A DNA stretch of 13,889 bases from NCBI GenBank assembly GCA_017474705.1, contig JAFVHC010000218.1, forward strand, positions 1 to 13,889, written 5' to 3'. Of the stretch, positions 6,026 to 12,709 are shown one piece after another (within the stretch, counting starts at the first letter, position 1; each line of letters opens with the position of its first letter). The notes below the pieces were generated by a model. The model saw nothing but the letters and a program-made list of their open reading frames with translations, ran no database searches and was not told where the DNA came from. Origin of the DNA: Bacillota bacterium. Its GTDB lineage: Bacteria > Bacillota > Clostridia > Lachnospirales > Bianqueaceae. The position numbers were made by a program, and so were the translations under genes.

Positions 6026-6054
6026 TTGACGGAAGTCCGGGAAGTCGATACAAT
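6026..6054 (+). promoter_or_regulatory. Promoter of the PNPOx-like/dipeptidase operon
   Basis: TTGACG (6026-6031), a 17-base spacer and TACAAT (6049-6054) form a strong sigma-A promoter. The expected start point is near 6061, so the leader is only about 12 bases and begins with the GAGGTG ribosome site. This rules out the in-frame ATG at 5989 as the start of the downstream gene. Confidence 0.8.
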
Positions 6055-6072
6055 GATGCAGAGGTGATGATC

Positions 6073-6549
6073 ATGTTCCGACCTATGCGCAGGATCAGGC
6101 AGGAGCTGCCTGAAAATGAAGCGCTCAATCTGCTCAAAAACCGTCCGCGCGGTGTACTGGCCGTTCTGGGCGACGAGGACTATCCCTATGCTGTCCCCAT
6201 GGACTTTGTGTACGATCCCTCCGACCATAGTCTGAATTTTCATTGTGCTGTTGAAGGTCATAAGCTGGACGCCGTCCGCAGGCATGCCAAGGCTTCCTTC
6301 TGCGTGCTGGATGAAGGGGTCCCGGACGAGACCGGTGATTTTTACTATTTCAACAGTGTCATCGTTTTCGGACAGATCCGGGAGGTGGCCGATGCGGATG
6401 AAAAGGTGGCCAAACTGAGGCTGCTGGGCAATAAATACTTCCCCACCACGGCGATGACGGAAGAAGATATTGCTAAAAACGGAGCGCGCGCCTTAGTGCT
6501 CAGCCTATCCATCGAACACGTGACCGGAAAACACGTACACGAACGCTGA
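6073..6549 (+). CDS. Pyridoxamine 5'-phosphate oxidase (PNPOx)/Nim-like family flavoprotein
   Basis: A 158-residue split-barrel protein of the PNPOx/NimA-like group, which binds FMN or a related flavin and reduces small molecules; some relatives give nitroimidazole resistance, but this cannot be assumed here. Family features are the MRRIRQ-L-E start, GVLAVLGDEDYPYAVPMDF (27-45), NFHCAVEGHKLDAV (55-68; flavin-binding region), SVIVFGQIR (95-103) and a short C-terminal helix ending in HVTGK. I chose the ATG at 6073, 8 bases after GAGG; the ATG at 6067 is too close, and the longer frame from 5989 starts upstream of the promoter. It is followed after 19 bases by the dipeptidase in the same direction, so they are probably co-transcribed. 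Confidence 0.88.
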   Translation: MFRPMRRIRQELPENEALNLLKNRPRGVLAVLGDEDYPYAVPMDFVYDPSDHSLNFHCAVEGHKLDAVRRHAKASFCVLDEGVPDETGDFYYFNSVIVFGQIREVADADEKVAKLRLLGNKYFPTTAMTEEDIAKNGARALVLSLSIEHVTGKHVHER

Positions 6550-6568
6550 CAGAAAGGATCTTACTGCC

Positions 6569-7549
6569 ATGTTTATCGATCTTCATTGCGACACTGCCGC
6601 AGGAGCCGTTTTCACCGCTCATAAAGAAGGCGGCACCCCTGTTGACTATTTATACAACAAACCGGATGCCCATCTGGACGTCAGCCGACTGCGCCAGGCC
6701 GGTGGCAGAGCCCAGTTCTTTGCCTGCTTCACCCCGCCCCTGGAGTATATTTCCAACGCAGGGTTCACCACGGATCGTGCATTTACCGACGCCGTCCTTG
6801 GCGCCGTAAAGGATACCGCCGCACAGTATCCGGAGGACCTGCGCATCGTCGGCAGCTTCGCGGAATATCAGCAGGCTGTGGAAGATGGCGTGACCTCTGC
6901 TTTCCTGACGTTGGAAGAAGGCCGCCCCATCGACGGCAAGATGGAAAATCTGGATGACTATTACGATCAGGGCGTCCGACTGATCACTTTGACCTGGAAC
7001 TTCAAGAACTGCTTTGGCTCTCCCAACTCCAAGGATCCTGTCATCATGCAGGAAGGCCTGACGGACTTTGGTAAAGAGGCCGTGGTCTACATGCAGGAGA
7101 AAGGCATGATCGTGGATGTCAGTCATCTGTCGGACGGTGGTTTTTATGATGTGGCTGTGCTCTGCAAAAAACCGTTCATAGCTTCTCATTCGGATGCCCG
7201 CACGGTCTGTGGGCACACCCGCAACCTGACCGATGCAATGCTGAAGATCCTGGCCGACCACGGTGGACTCACGGGGTTGAACTTCTGCCCTGATTTCGTC
7301 GACGAGCACGAGGTCTGCACTTATGACGGCATCATCCGCCATGCGCATCACATCGCCAATGTGGCTGGTATCGATGCCCTGGCCCTTGGTTCTGATTTTG
7401 ATGGCATCGGCGGCGACCTGGAGATCGATGACGTTATGAAGATGCCCATCCTTCTGGAGAAACTGCACAAGAGCGGCTTCACCTATGATGAAGTCGAAAA
7501 GATCGCCTGGAAAAACGCAGAGCGCATCCTGCAGGACACGCTCCGTTAA
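6569..7549 (+). CDS. Membrane dipeptidase family (peptidase M19) enzyme
   Basis: A zinc dipeptidase of 326 residues that hydrolyses dipeptides; no signal peptide is seen, so it is probably cytoplasmic. The predicted binuclear zinc ligands are visible in order: His6 and Asp8 (DLHCD), Glu117 (LEEG), His186 (VDVSHLSD) and His207 (IASHSDAR), with the catalytic-type Asp276 in LGSDFDGI. The 21-residue distance between the two later His and the 69 to the Asp match the renal dipeptidase pattern. The substrate-binding His of the animal enzyme (TLTH) appears as Trp here (TLTWN), which I believe is common in Bacillota members. The ATG at 6569 follows AAAGGA. It is the second gene of the operon, and its TAA overlaps the TAA of the convergent gene within TTAA at 7546-7549. 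Confidence 0.92.
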   Translation: MFIDLHCDTAAGAVFTAHKEGGTPVDYLYNKPDAHLDVSRLRQAGGRAQFFACFTPPLEYISNAGFTTDRAFTDAVLGAVKDTAAQYPEDLRIVGSFAEYQQAVEDGVTSAFLTLEEGRPIDGKMENLDDYYDQGVRLITLTWNFKNCFGSPNSKDPVIMQEGLTDFGKEAVVYMQEKGMIVDVSHLSDGGFYDVAVLCKKPFIASHSDARTVCGHTRNLTDAMLKILADHGGLTGLNFCPDFVDEHEVCTYDGIIRHAHHIANVAGIDALALGSDFDGIGGDLEIDDVMKMPILLEKLHKSGFTYDEVEKIAWKNAERILQDTLR

Positions 7550-8316
7550 CGATCCGTTCGTTCGTAAATATATGCTTTTCCTTTTGAGCCGGTGTGTTCG
7601 ATCGCACCGGCTCTTTCCATGGCTTTGAGCGACTGACTCACGGCCATGCCTCTTAAGTGCAGGGCTTTGCCGAATTCTTTCACGGTGAAAGGTTCCATAA
7701 GCTGATCTTCCAGAAGCGCCAGATAATCCTCTGTCATCTCCAGCAGGAAACCCTCTTCGATATGGTATGGGATGCGCTCCAACCGGTGCGACCCACGCTT
7801 GCCATCCCGGCTCTTTCGCCCATCGGCGAGGCGGTATTCATTCAGGTCCATGAAGACCGGAAGAAAAGACAGTCCCGGCCTCGTCTGATGATCCGGCAGC
7901 CGGTAGATCTCCTTCAGGATCTCCGCCGCCGTCCCCTTCTTGGGAGACTTTTTACCGCCGGTCGCCTCGCCGGTCTCCGGGTCGATCCAGAAGATGCGCT
8001 TCTCCCGGGCGATCGGGAAGATCACCGTGACTTTATATTCTGGCAGGAAGGCGTCCAGTTTAGCCCGCAGCCGGCCGAAATCCCGGGTCTGGATCTCCAG
8101 GATGCGGTTGTCCTGAGGCCGGTAGATGTCCGCGATATGTCGGCCGATCCGCATCTCCTGCAAGCTCTCATCCGGCTCGAAATAGTATTTCAGGACACAG
8201 TGCAGCATGCGTTCGGACTGCGTGCCGATACCGCGGTTCATCTCGGTCTTCGCTGCCAGCGCCGCTTCCGCCCGGCGGATCGCGTATTGCAGGCGTTCGT
8301 TCTGCTCATCCATCAT
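7546..8316 (-). CDS. Conserved hypothetical protein with possible nuclease-like core and winged-helix C-terminus
   Basis: A 256-residue soluble protein of a type I recall from Clostridia with no known function. Residues 1-30 are helical (NERLQYAIRRAEAALAAK). Residues 30-115 form an alpha/beta core with Glu35 (SERMLHCVLKYYF), Asp63 (HIADIYR) and Glu74-x-Gln76 (LEIQTRDF), an order and spacing reminiscent of the PD-(D/E)xK nuclease fold, with Gln in place of the usual Lys. A basic stretch follows (KKSPKKG, 122-128). Residues 206-256 (FTVKEFGKALHLRGMAVSQS) look like a winged helix. The nuclease reading is inference from motifs alone. The ATG at 8316 lies 7 bases after AGGAGG and about 30 bases after a TTGAAT/TACAGT promoter. 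Its stop interlocks with the dipeptidase stop. Confidence 0.82.
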   Translation of the reverse strand: MMDEQNERLQYAIRRAEAALAAKTEMNRGIGTQSERMLHCVLKYYFEPDESLQEMRIGRHIADIYRPQDNRILEIQTRDFGRLRAKLDAFLPEYKVTVIFPIAREKRIFWIDPETGEATGGKKSPKKGTAAEILKEIYRLPDHQTRPGLSFLPVFMDLNEYRLADGRKSRDGKRGSHRLERIPYHIEEGFLLEMTEDYLALLEDQLMEPFTVKEFGKALHLRGMAVSQSLKAMERAGAIEHTGSKGKAYIYERTDR

Positions 8317-8344
8317 GACTGCACCTCCTTTCATATTTCTAACT

Positions 8345-8373
8345 ACTGTACCACGGATCTCGGACCGATTCAA
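8345..8373 (-). promoter_or_regulatory. Promoter of the conserved hypothetical gene (minus strand)
   Basis: On the minus strand TTGAAT (8373-8368), a 17-base spacer and TACAGT (8350-8345) form a good sigma-A promoter about 30 bases upstream of the ATG at 8316. It is divergent from the promoter at 8390-8418, with 16 bases between the two -35 boxes. Confidence 0.75.
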
Positions 8374-8389
8374 TTCTTTCTGATGAAAA

Positions 8390-8418
8390 TTGCTTTTTAC
8401 AGGCGCAGAAGGTATAAT
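8390..8418 (+). promoter_or_regulatory. Promoter of the unknown/Nudix/DUF4838 operon
   Basis: TTGCTT (8390-8395), a 17-base spacer and a consensus TATAAT (8413-8418) lie about 30 bases upstream of the ATG at 8451. This is the only promoter I see before the three closely spaced genes from 8451 to 11100. Confidence 0.75.
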
Positions 8419-8450
8419 GAAAATAACGAAAACCAAGGAGATTTCCGCAT

Positions 8451-8888
8451 ATGCTTTACATTCCACATGGCGCAGAAAAATATGTGAAGAAAAGGGTAGC
8501 ATTTCTGCTCAAAGCTCTGCCAACAGGCACGCAGCAACATATATACCGGGCATTAGATGAGATGGATCTTAATGTTGCATACCTTGCAGAAAAAGACATC
8601 GGCTATCCCTCTTTCAAGAACGATGAATTCAGCGAAGCGTATATAGAACTGGCAGAGGATGAATTTGCCAGCGCCTGCACTGATCTGAATCTATACTTGA
8701 AGGAGGCTGGAAGACCGCCATTCTTTCATCATCCAGAAGACACCTGCCGCAGTGCAAAAGAATTCCTGGAACTCATGAAAAAACGGCCGTATGAGGAACT
8801 GGTCGCGTTTTTTGGTGCCCCTTATGAGGACTACGAACCGGAGTCCTGGCCGCCTGCAGCTGCTGATTGTATCGAAGTGGAGAATTAA
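8451..8888 (+). CDS. Protein of unknown function, 145 residues
   Basis: I do not recognise this protein. It is soluble, acidic and largely helical, without a signal peptide or membrane span. Notable segments are a basic N-terminus (AEKYVKKRVAFLLKAL, about 8-23), an acidic middle (NDEFSEAYIELAEDEFASA), a PPFFHHPEDTC stretch (about 90-100) and a Pro/Trp-containing acidic tail. AAGGAG (8435-8440) lies 10 bases before the ATG, and a TTGCTT/TATAAT promoter lies further upstream, so expression is credible. Base composition appears lower in GC than the downstream genes, which may suggest later acquisition. It precedes the Nudix gene by one base (TAA-C-ATG), so the two are coupled and might be functionally linked. 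Confidence 0.75.
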   Translation: MLYIPHGAEKYVKKRVAFLLKALPTGTQQHIYRALDEMDLNVAYLAEKDIGYPSFKNDEFSEAYIELAEDEFASACTDLNLYLKEAGRPPFFHHPEDTCRSAKEFLELMKKRPYEELVAFFGAPYEDYEPESWPPAAADCIEVEN

Positions 8889-8889
8889 C

Positions 8890-9333
8890 ATGGAACGAGT
8901 GATTCTGACCAACATGTGCATGGTCTATGATGGGGACCGCATCCTGGTCGAGAACAAAGTCACCGGGCGTTATACCGGCATCGTCTTCCCGGGCGGCCAT
9001 GTGGAAGCCGGTGAGCCCTTGGCTGAAGCCATCATCCGTGAAGTCCGTGAAGAGACTGGTCTTTTCATTGAAAAGCCGCGGCTGTGCGGCATTTACAACT
9101 GGCTGTTGGAGGATGGGACCCGCTATATGGTGTTCGTATATAGGACCTCTCATTTCAGCGGAACTTTGAAAGCTTCCGAAGAAGGCCCTGTCTTCTGGAC
9201 CACCCGCGAGGAATTCTTGCAGATGGATCTGGCCGATGGCATGCGCGAAGTACTTTTGCTGTGCGATTCTGAAGATCTGTCCGAAAACATGCCCTATAAG
9301 GTCGACGGTCAATGGGTCGACCGTTTGCTTTGA
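8890..9333 (+). CDS. Nudix hydrolase (MutT-like)
   Basis: A 147-residue Nudix enzyme that cleaves a nucleoside diphosphate linked to another group, using divalent metal. The complete Nudix box spans residues 36-58 (G-x5-E-x7-REVREETGL), with metal-binding Glu at 51, 54 and 55. PGG before the box and FVYRTSHFSG after it fit the 8-oxo-dGTP diphosphatase-like subgroup, but the substrate cannot be read from sequence. I chose the ATG at 8890, which has GGAG 7 bases upstream inside the end of the preceding gene; a longer in-frame stretch from 8791 only overlaps that gene. The DUF4838 gene follows after 15 bases. Confidence 0.93.
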   Translation: MERVILTNMCMVYDGDRILVENKVTGRYTGIVFPGGHVEAGEPLAEAIIREVREETGLFIEKPRLCGIYNWLLEDGTRYMVFVYRTSHFSGTLKASEEGPVFWTTREEFLQMDLADGMREVLLLCDSEDLSENMPYKVDGQWVDRLL

Positions 9334-9348
9334 TCCAAGGAGGTACTG

Positions 9349-11100
9349 ATGGATACTTTGACTTTAGCTGCCCATGGCCGCACCGACTGGCAGATCGTGC
9401 TGCCGCCCGCGCCGTCAGCCTCTGAGCAGTATGCCGCAGAAGAACTGGCTCGTTTCCTGCACGAAAGCACAGGCGCTGATTTTCGGATCGTGCCTTTGAG
9501 CGGGACCGCGGACCGGCACCGCATCTTTCTGGGCTTTCCCCTTTGGAATGCCCCTGGCGGTCTGAACCCTGTGCAGCGCGGGATGGGCAAGGAGGAATTT
9601 TACATCCAAACGTTGGAAGACGACCTGATCCTCACGGGCGGACGTCCAAGGGGCACGTTATACGCCGTCTATGAACTGCTGGATACCGTGCTTGGCTGCC
9701 GCTGGTTCACCCCGGACGTCTCCCACATCCCGCATTATGACGTGCTGAAGGTCCCTTTCCTTTCCATCCACAAGGAACCGGCTCTCACCTATCGCGAAGA
9801 CTATAACTTCTGCGCTTTTGATCCGGACTGGGCCTGCCGCAACCGGCTGAACGGTCCCTCGCACAAGCTGGAGACGAAGCACGGCGGTACGGATCGCTAT
9901 AACATTTTCTCCGGCGGTGCGCATTCCTTCGACTTACTGGTCCCCGTCGCGGAGTATTATGACACCCATCCGGAATATTTTTCGGAAGTGGACGGTGTAC
10001 GCATCAAAGATCATACACAGCTGTGTCTGACCAACCCTGAAGTCGTGGAGATCTCCAAAAAGCGGGTACTGGAGTGGATCCGCAAAGATCCGGAGGCAGA
10101 GCTCATCGCGGTCGCGCAGAATGACTGGTACAATCCCTGCACCTGTCTTGCCTGCCGTGCCATCGATGAGCAAGAAGGAAGCCACGCCGGCACGCTGCTG
10201 ACTTTCGTCAACCAGATCGCGGAGGCAGTCGCCAAAGAGTATCCGGAGAAGAAGCTGGGCGTGCTGGCCTATCAGTATACCCGCAAGCCTCCGAAGCATA
10301 TCAAACCGCATCCCAATGTCCTGATCCGGCTGTGCTCCATCGAATGCTGTTTCTCCCATTCGCTGGAAGAATGTCATGAAGTGGCCAGCTTCAAAGAACG
10401 TACTACTTCAGGCTCGACCTTCGTGGAGGACCTGGCAGGATGGGCACGCATCTGCGATCAGATCCAGATCTGGGACTACACGGTCGATTTCATGCATTAT
10501 CTGATGCCCTTCCCCAACTTTCAGGTGCTCAAGCCCAACATCAACTTCTTCCTCAAAAACCATGCCATCGGTATCTTCGAACAGGGCAATGGTGAATCGC
10601 CTTATGGAGATTTTGAGGAACTGCGCGCCTATGTGATCGCACGATTGCTGTGGAATCCTGAGTTGGAAACAGACGATCTGATCTGGGAATTCCTGAACGC
10701 GTTCTACGGCGCTGCCGCGGATCCATTGTTCCACTATATCGAGCTGCTGAAAAACAAGGTGACAGATGAACACATCCACCTGGGGATCTATGATCCGCCG
10801 ACAAGTCCGTACTGGTCCGGGGACATCCTGGATTCAGCAGAGGCGCTGATCGATGAGGCTCGCACTCTTGTCTCGGAGGAGCCGGTCTTCCTGGCCCACG
10901 TGGAACGTGTCGCTTTGGGACCGCAGTACGTCCGCATGGCTACGATGCGGAAGGACGACCCTGCCCGTCCGGAAGCCGTAGCCCGGTTCTTCGACCGTGT
11001 GGAAGAAGAAGGCATCCGGGCCGTACGCGAATGGGTCAGCAATGCTGATCTGCGTGCTTTGTTTGAAATATTCCCGGAAGACCTGCACTATCATCAATAA
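9349..11100 (+). CDS. DUF4838 family protein, probable cytoplasmic carbohydrate-active enzyme
   Basis: A 583-residue protein with the layout of DUF4838 proteins. Residues ~10-125 form a small alpha/beta domain like that preceding GH20 and GH67 catalytic domains (ASEQYAAEELARFL; GGRPRGTLYAVYELLDTVLG; CRWFTP). The DUF4838 domain spans about 185-430 and shows the Cys cluster Cys264-x-Cys266-x2-Cys269 followed by EGSHAGTLLTFVNQIAEAV. The rest is helical and Trp-rich. The relation to GH67/GH20-type domains suggests a glycoside hydrolase or sugar-binding function, but no activity is established from this sequence. There is no signal peptide, so the substrate would be intracellular oligosaccharide. 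The ATG at 9349 follows AAGGAGG by 5 bases. It is the last gene of the operon from 8451, and I see no terminator after it. Confidence 0.87.
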   Translation: MDTLTLAAHGRTDWQIVLPPAPSASEQYAAEELARFLHESTGADFRIVPLSGTADRHRIFLGFPLWNAPGGLNPVQRGMGKEEFYIQTLEDDLILTGGRPRGTLYAVYELLDTVLGCRWFTPDVSHIPHYDVLKVPFLSIHKEPALTYREDYNFCAFDPDWACRNRLNGPSHKLETKHGGTDRYNIFSGGAHSFDLLVPVAEYYDTHPEYFSEVDGVRIKDHTQLCLTNPEVVEISKKRVLEWIRKDPEAELIAVAQNDWYNPCTCLACRAIDEQEGSHAGTLLTFVNQIAEAVAKEYPEKKLGVLAYQYTRKPPKHIKPHPNVLIRLCSIECCFSHSLEECHEVASFKERTTSGSTFVEDLAGWARICDQIQIWDYTVDFMHYLMPFPNFQVLKPNINFFLKNHAIGIFEQGNGESPYGDFEELRAYVIARLLWNPELETDDLIWEFLNAFYGAAADPLFHYIELLKNKVTDEHIHLGIYDPPTSPYWSGDILDSAEALIDEARTLVSEEPVFLAHVERVALGPQYVRMATMRKDDPARPEAVARFFDRVEEEGIRAVREWVSNADLRALFEIFPEDLHYHQ

Positions 11101-11114
11101 ATACACCGTCTGCC

Positions 11115-11142
11115 TTGACAGGGCAAACGGCCATATTATAAT
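11115..11142 (+). promoter_or_regulatory. Near-consensus promoter of the alcohol dehydrogenase gene
   Basis: TTGACA (11115-11120), a 16-base spacer and TATAAT (11137-11142) match both sigma-A hexamers exactly. It begins 14 bases after the DUF4838 stop codon and gives a leader of about 48 bases. The -35 lies in the loop of a small dyad (TGCC at 11111-11114 and GGCA at 11122-11125), a possible weak operator. Confidence 0.88.
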
Positions 11143-11196
11143 TGATGACAGAAGTTTCTATTTTATGATCCGCATGTGTTGCGATGGAGGTATTTT

Positions 11197-12375
11197 ATGA
11201 ATAATTTCACTTTCTATGCTCCTACCTATTTTTCCTTTGGTAAAGATACGCAGTCCCAGGCCGGTGCGCTCGTCAAGCGCTTCGGCGGCAGCAAAGTCCT
11301 GGTCCACTATGGCGGCGGCTCCGTCGTCCGTTCCGGACTGCTCGATACGGTCAAGGCTTCGCTGGAAGCTGCAGGTCTGGCTTATGTCGAACTCGGCGGT
11401 GTCAAGCCCAATCCGCGCAGCGGCCTTGTCTATGAAGGTATCGAACTGTGCCGCAAAGAAGGCGTGGATTTCATCCTGGCCGTTGGCGGCGGCAGCACGA
11501 TCGATTCCGCGAAGGCCATTGCCGCCGGTACTGTTTATGATGGTGATTTCTGGGACTTCTATGAAGGAAAGCCTGTTGAAAAAGCACTGCCCATCGGCAC
11601 GATCCTGACGATCGCAGCGGCCGGCAGCGAAGGTTCTCCGGACTCCGTTATCACGAAAGAAGAAGGCATGATCAAGCGCGGTGCCTCCGGCGAAGCATAT
11701 CGTCCCAAATTCTCCATCCTGAACCCAGCGTTGACGCAGACCCTGCCGCCTTATCAGACGGCGGCCGGCATCACGGACATCATCGCCCACCTGTACGAAC
11801 GCTATCTGACCAACACCAAGGAAGTCGAAGTCACCGACCGTTTGATCGAAGCTTTGATCCTGACGATGGTCCATGAAGGTCCCCGCGTCATCGAGGATCC
11901 CAACAATTATGAAGCCCGCGCGAACATCATGTGGGCCGGCATGATGGCGCACAACAATTCCTGCGGCGTCGGCCGTACGCAGGATTGGACCAGCCACAAC
12001 GTAGAGCACGAGCTCTCTGCCCTGTATGACTGCGCACACGGTGCCGGGCTGGCCGTGGCGATGCCCGCCGTCTTCACCTACACCCTGCACCACGACGTGA
12101 TGCGCTTCGCGAAGATCGCCGTCCGCGTCTGGGGCTGCCAGATGGATTTCGATGACCCCGAGCGCACCGCGAAGGAAGGTATCGAAGCCCTGCGCCGCTT
12201 CCTGATCTCCATCGGCATGCCGAAGAACTTCGAAGAGCTCGGCGCCAAGGAAGAAGATATCGAATTCCTGGCCCACACCGCCTGCTACGGCACTGAAAAC
12301 GCCGATGGAAAACTGTATGGTTTCACGACCCTGGATCAGAAAGATGTGGAAGAGATCTATAAGTTGATGGTGTAA
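11197..12375 (+). CDS. Iron-containing (group III) alcohol dehydrogenase, YqhD/BdhA-like
   Basis: A 392-residue cytoplasmic oxidoreductase that reduces aldehydes to alcohols, probably with NADPH. The cofactor loop GGGSTIDSAK spans 97-106. Metal ligands are Asp194 and His198 (GITDIIAHLYE), His267 (DWTSHNVEH) and His281 (YDCAHGAGLA); this set coincides in position with the Zn ligands of E. coli YqhD. Further matches are the GG turn near 38-41 and AAAGSEGSPDSVI at 140-152. The ATG at 11197 lies 6 bases after GGAGG; an in-frame TTG at 11176 is upstream of that site and rejected. The gene has its own very strong promoter (11115-11142) and terminator (12379-12414), so it is a highly expressed single-gene unit, as expected for a fermentation or aldehyde-detoxifying enzyme. 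Confidence 0.95.
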   Translation: MNNFTFYAPTYFSFGKDTQSQAGALVKRFGGSKVLVHYGGGSVVRSGLLDTVKASLEAAGLAYVELGGVKPNPRSGLVYEGIELCRKEGVDFILAVGGGSTIDSAKAIAAGTVYDGDFWDFYEGKPVEKALPIGTILTIAAAGSEGSPDSVITKEEGMIKRGASGEAYRPKFSILNPALTQTLPPYQTAAGITDIIAHLYERYLTNTKEVEVTDRLIEALILTMVHEGPRVIEDPNNYEARANIMWAGMMAHNNSCGVGRTQDWTSHNVEHELSALYDCAHGAGLAVAMPAVFTYTLHHDVMRFAKIAVRVWGCQMDFDDPERTAKEGIEALRRFLISIGMPKNFEELGAKEEDIEFLAHTACYGTENADGKLYGFTTLDQKDVEEIYKLMV

Positions 12376-12378
12376 CCT

Positions 12379-12414
12379 AAAAAGCTGTGAGCTTTACTTG
12401 CTCACAGCTTTTTT
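12379..12414 (+). terminator. Intrinsic terminator of the alcohol dehydrogenase gene
   Basis: A 14-bp perfect stem (AAAAAGCTGTGAGC and GCTCACAGCTTTTT) encloses a 7-base loop and runs into six T residues. It starts 4 bases after the stop codon. The A-rich 5' flank could also let it stop transcripts coming from the right. Confidence 0.95.
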
Positions 12415-12420
12415 CTTTGG

Positions 12421-12709
12421 ATATTACCTGATAATGAACTAGCTTCTTTTTCTATACGGTAAAGTTTTTTTGACTACAGTATCTTTGAAATCCCTCTATA
12501 GAAATCAGGTATTATTTCATTGATTTGCTTTCATTTCTTTCATTCATTACAGGATATTCTCCTGCTTTTCCCTAATATCAGGTACTTTTACTCATAAATC
12601 ATCGATTTTTTACCTGATTGAAAAAACTACCTTTTTCATATCAGGTATAGAAATGAGAACTACAGTATAAAACCCATGTTATCAATAAAATCAGGTAATC
12701 AAACCGTTC
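12421..12709. repeat. AT-rich intergenic region with six ATCAGGTA octamers
   Basis: No gene is visible in this gap between two convergent genes. The octamer ATCAGGTA occurs on the plus strand at 12504, 12577, 12640 and 12690, and inverted (TACCTGAT) at 12425 and 12611. Flanks are A/T only for several bases. A direct repeat ACTACAGTAT is at 12473-12482 and 12659-12668, and ATGAGAAC (12653-12660) is mirrored by GTTCTCAT (12706-12713). The region is clearly more AT-rich than its neighbours. Six copies of an 8-mer in under 300 bases is far above chance. Its purpose is not evident, since neither flanking gene starts here. Confidence 0.8.
12611..12647. other. Hairpin built from two ATCAGGTA copies
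   Basis: TACCTGATTGAAAAA (12611-12625) pairs with positions 12632-12647, which read TTTTTCA, a single bulged T (12639) and ATCAGGTA. This gives a 15-bp stem with one bulge and a 6-base loop (ACTACC). No U tract follows in either direction, so it is not a standard terminator. On the minus strand it could still slow transcripts leaving the CcdA-thioredoxin gene. Confidence 0.6.

Noticed and set aside
5989..6072. Extended N-terminus of the PNPOx-like protein from the ATG at 5989
   Set aside because: The region contains both divergent promoters, so the plus-strand transcript starts after 5989. The ATG at 6073 has a well-placed ribosome site.
6650..7468. 272-residue minus-strand open frame
   Set aside because: Antisense to the M19 dipeptidase, which has its full set of metal ligands.
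9300..9322. Dyad GGTCGAC/GTCGACC at the end of the Nudix gene as a terminator
   Set aside because: It lies within the coding sequence, the following bases are not a T run, and the next gene begins 15 bases after the stop in the same operon.
11158..12276. 372-residue open frame on the minus strand
   Set aside because: It is entirely antisense to the alcohol dehydrogenase, which has conserved metal ligands, a promoter and a terminator. The frame has no ribosome site or family resemblance.
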